NCBI GenBank assembly: GCA_028293725.1
Contig: JAQGOE010000219.1
Span: 1 to 51,006 of the forward strand
Length of the DNA stretch: 51,006 bases
Direction: 5' to 3'
Origin: Gammaproteobacteria bacterium
Lineage (GTDB): Bacteria; Pseudomonadota; Gammaproteobacteria; Steroidobacterales; Steroidobacteraceae
Position numbers and translations under genes: made by a program. Of the stretch, positions 34,092-41,127 are shown in pieces (positions within the stretch are counted from its first letter, which is position 1; each line of letters starts with the position of its first letter). Under the pieces are notes generated by a model that was not told the DNA's origin, did no database searches, and saw nothing but the letters and a program-made list of their open reading frames with translations.

Positions 34092-34718
34092 ATGTCCGAT
34101 CTCACCCCTCGTCAGACCCAGATTCTGCGTCTCATCCAACGATTTATCTCGGATACCGGCATGCCGCCGACCCGCGCTGAAATCGCGCGTGAGCTTGGAT
34201 TTCGCTCCGCCAATGCCGCCGAGGAGCATTTGCGCGCCCTGGCACGCAAGGGTGTCATCGCACTCGTCCCCGGCACCTCGCGTGGCATTCAGCTCAAGGA
34301 CACAATGCGCGAGCAGATGGGCCTGCCGCTCATCGGCCGCGTCGCCGCCGGCAAACCCATCTTCGCCGAAGAAAACTTCGAGGCGCGCCTGCAGATCGAC
34401 CCCGGCTTGTTTCAGCCGCGCCCGCACTATCTGCTGAAGGTGACCGGCATGAGTATGAAAGACGCCGGCATTCTCGATGGCGACCTGGTCGCAGTGCATC
34501 GGACCTCGGAAGTCCGTAGCCGGCAGATCGTCGTCGCACGCCTCGAGAACGAGGTCACTGTGAAACGTTATCGCCAGGAAGGCACCGTTGTCTGGCTGAT
34601 GCCGGAGAACGCCGACTTCGAGCCCATCAAAGTCGATCTCAAGGAGGAGCCCATGATCATCGAAGGGATTGTGGTAGGCGTTTTGAGGCGAGGCACCAGA
34701 GTCCAGGGACTGATGTGA
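34092..34718 (+). CDS. lexA: SOS repressor LexA
   Basis: LexA represses SOS genes and self-cleaves when RecA is active. The 208-aa product has the N-terminal winged helix ([36 protein letters not shown]), the cleavage site Ala86-Gly87 ([10 protein letters not shown]), the catalytic Ser121 (GMSMKDAG) and Lys158 (VTVKRY). The upstream LexA box gives feedback. It heads a four-gene SOS mutagenesis unit with imuA, imuB and dnaE2. Confidence 0.97.
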   Translation: MSDLTPRQTQILRLIQRFISDTGMPPTRAEIARELGFRSANAAEEHLRALARKGVIALVPGTSRGIQLKDTMREQMGLPLIGRVAAGKPIFAEENFEARLQIDPGLFQPRPHYLLKVTGMSMKDAGILDGDLVAVHRTSEVRSRQIVVARLENEVTVKRYRQEGTVVWLMPENADFEPIKVDLKEEPMIIEGIVVGVLRRGTRVQGLM

Positions 34719-34774
34719 TGTCAGAAACCGCCTGACAGTCCCGTAGGCTGGCGCGTTTCGTACGCGCCGGCTAC
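34719..34774 (+). other. Two successive hairpins between lexA and imuA
   Basis: TGTCAG (34719-34724) pairs with CTGACA (34732-34737). A longer stem follows: GTAGGCTGGCGCG (34743-34755) with CGCGCCGGCTAC (34763-34774), loop TTTCGTA, one bulge. No T-run follows, so full termination is unlikely; the pair could protect the lexA message end or dampen imuA expression. No second LexA box is present here. Confidence 0.5.
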
Positions 34775-34812
34775 CCCGTTTGCCCTCACTGCATGGTGCT
34801 CATGAGATCCCC

Positions 34813-35658
34813 ATGTCCGCCACTGTCGCCGATCTTCCCGCTGGGGATTCCCTCGTCCCCGCTGGGGATTCCCTCGCTGACCGCTCGGTCGCTGACCGCT
34901 CGGTCGCTGACCGCTCGGTCGTCCGACTGGCTCGGTTGCTCGAGCATCCGGCCATCTGGCGCGGCCGCAGTGCCGCTCGGTCGGAGGTGCTGCCTACCGG
35001 TTATGCCGCGTTCGATGCTTGTCTGCCGGGTGGAGGTTGGCCTCGTACCGGCCTGATCGAGATCCTGGTCTCCCGCTTTGGCGTTGGAGAGTTGTATCTA
35101 CTGTTTCCGGCCCTTGCTGCGCTGACATACCGTGCGGCGGCGCGTTGGTGTGTTTGGGTGGATCCTCCTCTGGAGCCTTACGCGCCGGCACTCAACGCGC
35201 ATGGCGCGGCTCTCGATCGAATGCTGGTGGTCAGACCGAGCGCCGACCGAGCGGCGACCGAGCGGCGACCGAGCGGTCAGCGAGGGAACCCCCAGCGGGG
35301 GTCAGCGAGGGAACCCCCAGCGGGGGCCAGCGAGGGAACCCCCAGCGGGGGCCAGCGGGGGCGCGCCTCCGAGCCGCTCTGGGCTTTTGAGCAAACGCTC
35401 GGCTCGGGCGCCAGCGACATCGCACTGGCATGGGCGGCCCGAAGTCCGCGCGCCCGCGTGCTCCGCCGCCTGCAACTCGCCGCCGAGCGAGGCAAGACAC
35501 TCGGCGTCCTGTTTCGTCCGCAGCGCGCTGCTCAGGAATCCTCCGCGGCGGTCCTGCGCCTCGCCGTGGAGCCCAAACCCGGAGGCGCGCGCATCACGCT
35601 CCTGAAGAGCAGGGGAGGCGCACGCGGCTCGATCGAGATCGTATGGCCAGCGCGGTAG
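34813..35658 (+). CDS. imuA: ImuA (SulA2/RecA-like) SOS mutagenesis protein with repeat-encoded insertions
   Basis: ImuA is the RecA-like partner in the ImuA-ImuB-DnaE2 mutasome for error-prone lesion bypass. The 281-aa product carries the family core: VLPTGYAAFDACLPGGGWPR, TGLIEILVSRFGVGELYLLFPAL, WVDPPLEPYAPAL, LWAFEQTLGSGASDIALAW and RRLQLAAERGKTLGVLFRP. Two parts are foreign to the core. Residues about 9-36 (PAGDSLVPAGDSLADRSVAD...) are encoded by a forward module array, and residues about 141-186 by an inverted array, placed between MLVVRP and LWAFEQTL. The ATG at 34813 keeps the first array inside the gene. The stop lies inside the imuB frame (16-bp overlap). Confidence 0.85.
   Translation: MSATVADLPAGDSLVPAGDSLADRSVADRSVADRSVVRLARLLEHPAIWRGRSAARSEVLPTGYAAFDACLPGGGWPRTGLIEILVSRFGVGELYLLFPALAALTYRAAARWCVWVDPPLEPYAPALNAHGAALDRMLVVRPSADRAATERRPSGQRGNPQRGSAREPPAGASEGTPSGGQRGRASEPLWAFEQTLGSGASDIALAWAARSPRARVLRRLQLAAERGKTLGVLFRPQRAAQESSAAVLRLAVEPKPGGARITLLKSRGGARGSIEIVWPAR
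34837..34920 (+). repeat. Module array 1 (A2-B3, forward) in the 5' end of imuA
   Basis: Two 21-bp A units (34837-34857, 34858-34878; core CCCGCTGGGGATTCCCTCG) are followed by three identical 15-bp B units GCTGACCGCTCGGTC (34876-34890, 34891-34905, 34906-34920). A contains the small inverted repeat CCCC-GCT-GGGG; B contains GACC-GCTC-GGTC. Both periods are multiples of three, so the frame is kept. Confidence 0.95.
35234..35360 (-). repeat. Module array 2 (inverted) inside imuA
   Basis: The same modules occur in reverse complement. B-type units start at 35234, 35245, 35256 and 35267 (11-bp period, core GACCGAGCGG). Three 25-bp A-type units follow at 35278-35302, 35303-35327 and 35328-35352 (core GAGGGAACCCCCAGCGGGGG), with a partial fourth. 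The 25-bp period makes the same DNA read in all three frames in turn while the whole block stays in frame. Confidence 0.95.
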
Positions 35659-37358
35659 ACAAATTCGCGCTGGCTCTTGCGCCAGAGGTCCTCGCGGCAA
35701 ACGATCCCGCGCTGGTCGCCCCCGCTGGGGATTCCCTCGTCCCCGCTGGGGATTCCCTCGCTGACCGCTCGGTCGCTGGCCGCTCGGTCGCCGCGTCAGA
35801 GAGCCTCGCGACCAACAGGCTCGCGCCGGCTGCCGCGCCGGGCCCTGACAGCCTCGCGCCGGCCACCGCGTCAGAGGCCCTTGCGGCAAACCGGCTCGTG
35901 CCAGCCACTGCACCAAACCAGGGCCGCCCGCGTTCGGGTCGGAGCCCGGGCCGTCTAACATCCCTGCGGCCTGTCACCCCGGGGTCCGCTCCCGCGCGCT
36001 TTCCCGGCACCACGCCTGTTACCTCAACGGAGCTCTGGGTCGGGGTGCATCTCATCGAGTCCACGGGGCAGGAGCCTGTTGAGCAGGGACTGGAGCGACT
36101 CGCCCTTTGTGCACAGCGTTTTACGCCGCGTGTAAGCCTCGTGCCGCCCGACGGACTCGTTCTGGAGGTCAAGGGTAGCCTCCACCTATTCAACGGTGTG
36201 GAGGGCCTCAGCCGCGCCCTGGCGAGCGAGTGCGCGTCGCTAGGACTGAAGTCTATGGTCGCTCTTTCGCCCACGCCGCTTTCCGCGCTGGTGGCGGCAC
36301 GTGTAGGCAAGCCGTTCGTCGTCACGGAGTTGACGCGGCTCGTCGGGCAGTTGATGCCACTGCCTCTCGCGGGACTTCGGTGGCCGCAGGAGACGTTCGA
36401 GCGTCTCGCGCGCATGGGTGTCCGGACTATTGGACAAGTGCTGCGCTTGCCGCGTGCTGGTTTCGCTCGGCGCTTCGGTACCGATTCACTCGCGATGCTC
36501 GACCGGCTCACCGGCCGCAGTCCGGATCTCCGCGAGCGCTTTCACGCTCGCGAACGGTTCCGCCGCCGTCGCGAACTGAACTATGAGCTGGAGAACCAAG
36601 ATGCCATTCTCGGGGCACTCGCCCCGCTGTTGGCGGAGTTGGGAAAGTTTCTGGAAGCGCGCCAGTGCGGCGTAATGAAGCTCGAGTGTCTGTTGCGGCA
36701 TCGGCACGCGGAGCCGACGAGTTGTGTGTTGCGTCTTGCCGCGCCCGTGGCGGATGTTCGCCGCCTCACGGAGCTTCTGGGTGAGCGTCTGAGCGCGCTC
36801 ACGTTGCCGGAGCCCGTGCGTTCCTGCGAGTTGCGCTCGAGCTCTCTCGTGTTACGCGTGTTTTCTTCCAACTCCGTCTGGCAGCCGGGTGAGTACGGTG
36901 GGAGCGGGGGTGTCGAGGCTACCGAGCTCATCGAGCGGTTGCGCGCTCGTTTCGGACCCGAAGCGGTGTATGGCCTGCAGGTTTTGCCGAGTCATCGCCC
37001 GGAAAACGCCTGGGGTGTGCGGGAGCCATCGGCGGCCCAGGGAGTTGGTTCACGTACCGTCCCTGGAGCCGTACTGCCGGCCATTAATGGGCGGCGCTCG
37101 GGGCGGGACGGCGTCCCTCGCCGTCCCATGTGGCTGCTGCCGGTGCCGCGACTTTTGTCCGAGCGTGATGGCCTTCCGAGACGTCGCGGGCCTTTGCGCC
37201 TCCTCGGCGAGCCGGAGCGCATCGAGACCGGTTGGTGGGACGGTGGCGACATCGCCCGCGATTACTACACGGCCACCGACCTTCATGGCGTGCGGCTGTG
37301 GATCTTCCGTGAGAGAGCCTCGCCACACAGGTGGTTTCTCCATGGAGTGTTCGGGTGA
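35643..37358 (+). CDS. imuB: ImuB, Y-family-like mutagenesis protein with long repeat-derived N-terminal extension
   Basis: ImuB is a catalytically inactive Y-family homologue that links DnaE2 to the sliding clamp and ImuA. The 571-aa frame starts at an ATG 16 bp before the imuA stop. The recognisable ImuB fold begins only near residue 130 (TELWVGVHLIEST, where active polymerases have acidic residues), then LVLEVKGSLHLFNGVEGL, MVALSPTPLSALVAARVG, RMGVRTIGQVLRLPRAGFARRF and the C-terminal GEPERIETGWWDGGDIARDYY. Residues 1-128 are repeats: forward modules A and B (about 27-50) and three degenerate copies of a unit like APEVLAANDPAL / ASEALAANRLVPA. A GTG within RLVPA could be an alternative start. 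Confidence 0.85.
   Translation: MASAVDKFALALAPEVLAANDPALVAPAGDSLVPAGDSLADRSVAGRSVAASESLATNRLAPAAAPGPDSLAPATASEALAANRLVPATAPNQGRPRSGRSPGRLTSLRPVTPGSAPARFPGTTPVTSTELWVGVHLIESTGQEPVEQGLERLALCAQRFTPRVSLVPPDGLVLEVKGSLHLFNGVEGLSRALASECASLGLKSMVALSPTPLSALVAARVGKPFVVTELTRLVGQLMPLPLAGLRWPQETFERLARMGVRTIGQVLRLPRAGFARRFGTDSLAMLDRLTGRSPDLRERFHARERFRRRRELNYELENQDAILGALAPLLAELGKFLEARQCGVMKLECLLRHRHAEPTSCVLRLAAPVADVRRLTELLGERLSALTLPEPVRSCELRSSSLVLRVFSSNSVWQPGEYGGSGGVEATELIERLRARFGPEAVYGLQVLPSHRPENAWGVREPSAAQGVGSRTVPGAVLPAINGRRSGRDGVPRRPMWLLPVPRLLSERDGLPRRRGPLRLLGEPERIETGWWDGGDIARDYYTATDLHGVRLWIFRERASPHRWFLHGVFG
35679..35914 (+). repeat. Degenerate module C repeats in imuB 5' end
   Basis: Segments beginning at 35679, 35793 and 35868 share GCGYCAGAG followed by CCTYGCGGCAAAC-like sequence. 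The last two lie in about 48-bp related blocks starting at 35791 and 35866, 75 bp apart. They encode alternating APEVLAAN, ASESLATNRLAPA and ASEALAANRLVPA. Confidence 0.65.
35721..35789 (+). repeat. Module array 3 (A2-B2, forward) in the 5' end of imuB
   Basis: Two A units (35721-35741, 35742-35762) and two B units (35760-35774, 35775-35789, the second with one change) repeat the order and spacing of array 1 almost exactly. They encode PAGDSLVPAGDSLADRSVAG. The 60-bp match to array 1 is near perfect, which points to recent copying or gene conversion. Confidence 0.95.
37105..37127. other. 9-bp perfect inverted repeat inside imuB
   Basis: GGGACGGCG (37105-37113) and CGCCGTCCC (37119-37127) flank a TCCCT loop. 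It encodes RDGVPRRP between two conserved ImuB blocks, a variable linker. The form is like REP-type hairpins, but only one copy is visible in the window. Confidence 0.5.
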
Positions 37359-37458
37359 AGAACGGGTGTGCAAGGAGGTGCGGCTCTGGGATGGGGTCGC
37401 GGCGTTGCCCGTGGGTTTCTTCACTGCGCCGGCGTAGGTGCGATGGAGCGCACTGCCG

Positions 37459-37477
37459 TGGGCGTTGGATAACGCCC
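37459..37477. other. Short hairpin in the imuB-dnaE2 gap
   Basis: GGGCGTT (37460-37466) and AACGCCC (37471-37477) form a perfect 7-bp stem with loop GGAT in the 157-bp gap between imuB and dnaE2. There is no T-run and no LexA box here, so dnaE2 is probably expressed by read-through from lexA. Confidence 0.35.
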
Positions 37478-37515
37478 TATGTGCGGCGGGGAGACCTGTC
37501 GGGACATGAGCCATC

Positions 37516-40500
37516 ATGAGCCGCGACCCCATCCTAGAGCCGCTCCGCTACGCGGAGCTGCATTGCATCACGAATTTTACTTTCCTTCGCGGCGCTTCGC
37601 ATCCTCAAGAGCTGGTCGCACAGGCGGGCGCGCTCGGTTACACAGCGTTGGCAATCACCGACGAGTGTTCCGTCGCCGGTGTCGTGCGAGCCCACATGGC
37701 GGTCAAAAAAATCACCGCCGCTCAAAAAGAGGCCAACGGCGGTCAGGAGGTCAAGGGACTGCAGCTTCTCATCGGGGCGGAGTTCCGGCTCGAGTGCGGG
37801 CTGCGTTTTGTCGTGCTCGTCATCGACAGACTGGGTTATGGCAGGCTGTGCCGCCTCATCACACGCGGGCGCCGCGCGGCCACCAAAGGGGAGTATTCGC
37901 TCACACGCGCCGACGTGGAGGAGTGTGGCCTCGAACAATGTTTTGTTTTGTGGCTGCCCGGCTCACAGCCTCGACAGGAAGAAGCGAACTGGCTTGCCGC
38001 ACGTTTCTCGAGGGTGCGCATCGCGGTCGAGTTGCTTTGCGAAGGCACTGACCGCGAGCACCTCGCTACTCTTGAAGACATCGGCCGCCGCCTCGACTTA
38101 CGTCTCGTCGCAAGTGGCGACGTCCACATGCATACACGCGCGCGCCGCAGATTGCAGGACGCAGTGACCTCGATTCGTCTCGGTGTTCCTGTCACGGAGG
38201 CTGGCTGGAGCCTGTATCCCAATGGCGAGCGCTATCTGCGCGAGCCGGCCCGGCTGGTGAAACTTTATCCGCCGGAGCTGCTCGCGCAGACACATGCAAT
38301 CGCGGCGGAGTGTCATTTCTCACTCGACGAGCTGCGCTACGAATATCCGCATGAGTTGGTACCGGCCGGCGAAACCCCGACCAGCCATCTGCGCAAGCTC
38401 ACGGAAGCGGGCGCGCTCTGGCGTTGGCCGCAGGGCGTGCCCGCGAGCGCGCGTGCTGCCATCGAGAAGGAGCTGGCTCTAATCGCCGAGCTGCGTTACG
38501 AGGCCTTTTTTCTCACCGTACACGACATCGTCGAGTTCGCCCAACAGGAGAACATCCTTTGTCAGGGTAGAGGGTCTGCCGCGAACTCGCTCGTTTGCTT
38601 CTGTCTCGGGGTCACCGCGGTCGATCCGAAACGCGGCGCGGTCCTGTTGTTCGAGCGTTTCATTTCCAAGGAGCGCAGCGAGCCGCCGGACATCGACATC
38701 GATTTCGAGCACGACCGGCGCGAGGAGGTCATTCAGCATATCTATAGAAAATACAGCCGCGAGCGCGCAGCTATCGCCGCCACGGTGATCATGTACCGGC
38801 CGCGCAGCGCTCTACGCGACCTGGGTAAAGTGTTTGGTCTCACTCCCGCAGAGGGCGGCAATCTCGCCGGGGTGATGCAATGGTGGGATGGCGGTGAAAC
38901 CATGCCCGAGCGCCTGCGCGAGGCGGGCTTCGATCCGGACAATCCCGTGCTTACCCGGCTGCTGCCGCTCGCGCGCGAGCTCGTGACCTTTCCGGGATTT
39001 CCGCGGCATCTATCCCAACACGTCGGAGGGTTCGTCATTTCGGAGGGGCCGCTCGAAGAGTTGGTCCCCGTCGAGAACGCCTCCATGGTCGATCGTACGG
39101 TCGTGCAATGGGATAAGGACGATCTCAACGACCTGGGCCTGCTCAAGGTCGATGTGCTCGGGCTCGGCATGCTGTCGGCATTGCGACGGGCGTTCGATCT
39201 GGTGAACGCCTATCGCGGCGAAAAATACACCCTCGGCGGACTGCCGGCCGAAGACCCCGCGGTTTACGAGATGATCTCGCGTGCCGACACCATCGGTGTT
39301 TTCCAGATCGAATCGCGCGCCCAGATGTCCATGCTACCGCGCCTGCGGCCCAACAAATTCTACGACCTGGTGATCGAGGTCGCGATCGTCCGCCCCGGCC
39401 CGATCCAGGGTGACATGGTGCATCCCTTCCTGCGGCGTCGCGCCGGACTGGAGCCGGTGAGCTACCCGAGCGACGCAGTGCGCGCCGCGCTCGAGCGCAC
39501 CCTCGGAGTTCCCATCTTCCAGGAGCAGGTGATGCAAATCGCGATCGTCGCCGCCGGCTTCTCGCCCGGCGAGGCGGACGCTTTGCGCCGTGCGATGGGG
39601 GCCTGGAAGCGCACTGGCGGCATCGATCATTTCAAGGAAAGGCTACTCAACGGCATGCGCGCCAAGGGCTACGAAGAAGATTTCGCCAACCGCATCTACC
39701 AGCAGATGTTAGGGTTTGGCGAATACGGCTTCCCCGAAAGCCATGCAGCAAGCTTCGCATTGTTGGTCTACGACTCCGCCTGGCTGAAGCACTTCGAGCC
39801 GGCGGCGTTTACCTGCGCGTTGCTCAACAGCCAGCCCATGGGGTTTTATGCGCCGGCGCAGTTGGTGCGGGATGCGCGGGCGCATGGGGTCGAGGTGCGG
39901 GCGGTGGATGTTTGCGTGAGCGAGTGGGATTGCACGCTCGAGCGTTGTGAGGATGGGCAGCCGGCGCTGCGGCTCGGCATGAGGCTGGTGAAGTCGCTGT
40001 CGGAGGCGGGGGCGCTGCGGGTCGTCGAGGCGCGTAAGGAGCGGCCGTTCGCCAGCGTGCAGGAACTCGCGGAGCGTGCCGCCCTCGATCGTGGTGATCT
40101 CGAAGCGCTGGCGGCGGCGGGCGCGTTTGCTGCGCTGAGCGGCAACCGGCATCTAGCGTTCTGGGAGGTGGCCGGCACCGAGCGTGTGCCATCGTTACCG
40201 GCCGCTGGCAAACCGGCGCGCGGTGTGCTGGAGTTGGGCGCGAGGACCGGCCATTCCGCCGAAGGGCAGCCCCTGCTGCCGGCACCCACCGAAGGAGAGC
40301 GCATCGTTGCCGACTACGCCTCGGTCGGGCTCACTCTCGGTCGCCATCCCCTGGCGCTACTGCGTGAGGGGTTGCGTAAGAAACAACTTCTGAGTGCCAA
40401 CGAGTTGCACTGTGTTGCCAATGGCAGGGAGGTACGCGCAGCGGGCATCGTCCTCATGCGTCAGAGGCCGCAGACAGCGAGCGGTGTCACTTTCCTGACC

Positions 40501-40707
40501 CTGGAGGATGAGACCGGACAGGTGAATATCATCGTCTGGGAACGGGTGGGGCAGGAGTACCGGCGTGCTCTCGTCGACTCGCGTCTGCTCGAGGTGCATG
40601 GCGAGTGGCAGCGGCAGGATGAGGTCATGCATCTCATCGCACGGCGGCTCATCGATCGCACGAAAATGCTGGGCGAACTCCTGACTCGCTCGCGCGATTT
40701 CCATTGA
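37516..40707 (+). CDS. dnaE2: Error-prone DNA polymerase DnaE2
   Basis: DnaE2 is the SOS-induced C-family polymerase that performs lesion bypass with ImuA and ImuB. The 1063-aa product starts YAELHCITNFTFLRGASHP, a PHP domain of DnaE2 type, then the polymerase core with CQGRGSAANSLVCFCLGVT and PPDIDIDFEHDRREEV (catalytic Asp residues near 392-396), the clamp-binding/tandem HhH region (GYGFPESHAASFALLVY), and a C-terminal OB fold (VTFLTLEDETGQVNIIVW). Length and motifs are those of DnaE2 and not of the 1160-aa replicative DnaE1. The ATG follows imuB by 157 bp. Confidence 0.96.
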   Translation: MSRDPILEPLRYAELHCITNFTFLRGASHPQELVAQAGALGYTALAITDECSVAGVVRAHMAVKKITAAQKEANGGQEVKGLQLLIGAEFRLECGLRFVVLVIDRLGYGRLCRLITRGRRAATKGEYSLTRADVEECGLEQCFVLWLPGSQPRQEEANWLAARFSRVRIAVELLCEGTDREHLATLEDIGRRLDLRLVASGDVHMHTRARRRLQDAVTSIRLGVPVTEAGWSLYPNGERYLREPARLVKLYPPELLAQTHAIAAECHFSLDELRYEYPHELVPAGETPTSHLRKLTEAGALWRWPQGVPASARAAIEKELALIAELRYEAFFLTVHDIVEFAQQENILCQGRGSAANSLVCFCLGVTAVDPKRGAVLLFERFISKERSEPPDIDIDFEHDRREEVIQHIYRKYSRERAAIAATVIMYRPRSALRDLGKVFGLTPAEGGNLAGVMQWWDGGETMPERLREAGFDPDNPVLTRLLPLARELVTFPGFPRHLSQHVGGFVISEGPLEELVPVENASMVDRTVVQWDKDDLNDLGLLKVDVLGLGMLSALRRAFDLVNAYRGEKYTLGGLPAEDPAVYEMISRADTIGVFQIESRAQMSMLPRLRPNKFYDLVIEVAIVRPGPIQGDMVHPFLRRRAGLEPVSYPSDAVRAALERTLGVPIFQEQVMQIAIVAAGFSPGEADALRRAMGAWKRTGGIDHFKERLLNGMRAKGYEEDFANRIYQQMLGFGEYGFPESHAASFALLVYDSAWLKHFEPAAFTCALLNSQPMGFYAPAQLVRDARAHGVEVRAVDVCVSEWDCTLERCEDGQPALRLGMRLVKSLSEAGALRVVEARKERPFASVQELAERAALDRGDLEALAAAGAFAALSGNRHLAFWEVAGTERVPSLPAAGKPARGVLELGARTGHSAEGQPLLPAPTEGERIVADYASVGLTLGRHPLALLREGLRKKQLLSANELHCVANGREVRAAGIVLMRQRPQTASGVTFLTLEDETGQVNIIVWERVGQEYRRALVDSRLLEVHGEWQRQDEVMHLIARRLIDRTKMLGELLTRSRDFH

Positions 40708-40767
40708 TCGAGCTTTGAGTTTCACACTCGGGCTCGGGCGCGGCAGCCCTGCAGGCTCGAGCCCGCA

Positions 40768-41049
40768 TCACTCCAGCGGCGGCAGCTTGCGCTGGCGCTT
40801 GGACTGCTTCAGCTCCTCGTCGTCGACGCCGATCTCGTAATCCTCGAAGTCGCTCGTGAGCTCCGCGGTGCGCTTGGCTTCGAGCAACCGCTCGAGGCGG
40901 CGCCAGGCCGGGTCACCGACCTTCTGGCCACGGCGCTTGGCCAGATCGAGATCTTTGGTGACCTGATCCAGATCAACGTCGCCCTCTTCGACAACAGGTT
41001 CTTCTGCGTCCTCGTCTTCGAACTCGTCGGATTCGCCTTTCTCACTCAT
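40768..41049 (-). CDS. Small highly charged protein of unknown function
   Basis: The 93-aa product is strongly acidic at the N terminus (SEKGESDEFEDEDAEEPVVE), has a central predicted helix DPAWRRLERLLEAKRTAEL, and a basic end KQSKRQRKLPPLE. There is no signal peptide or membrane segment. I do not recognise the family. It lies on the gspC-F strand, 78 bp downstream of gspF, and could be read through from that operon; it converges on dnaE2. A ribosome site is weak. Confidence 0.65.
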   Translation of the reverse strand: MSEKGESDEFEDEDAEEPVVEEGDVDLDQVTKDLDLAKRRGQKVGDPAWRRLERLLEAKRTAELTSDFEDYEIGVDDEELKQSKRQRKLPPLE

Positions 41050-41127
41050 CCGGACACCAGGCTCAGCTCCCAGGTCATTCGACGGCGCGAACTTAAATCA
41101 GATTCGATGACATCCGCAACGGTGTCG

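Noticed and set aside
34719..34737. TGTCAG/CTGACA inverted repeat considered as a second LexA box before imuA
   Set aside because: It does not fit CTGT-N8-ACAG in sequence or spacing.
34837..35360. Regularly spaced repeats considered as a CRISPR array
   Set aside because: Units are directly adjacent with no unique spacers, lie inside coding sequence and have no cas genes nearby.
34837..35789. Inverted arrays considered as the ends of a transposon
   Set aside because: No transposase or target-site duplication lies between the copies; the intervening DNA is imuA coding sequence conserved with other ImuA proteins.
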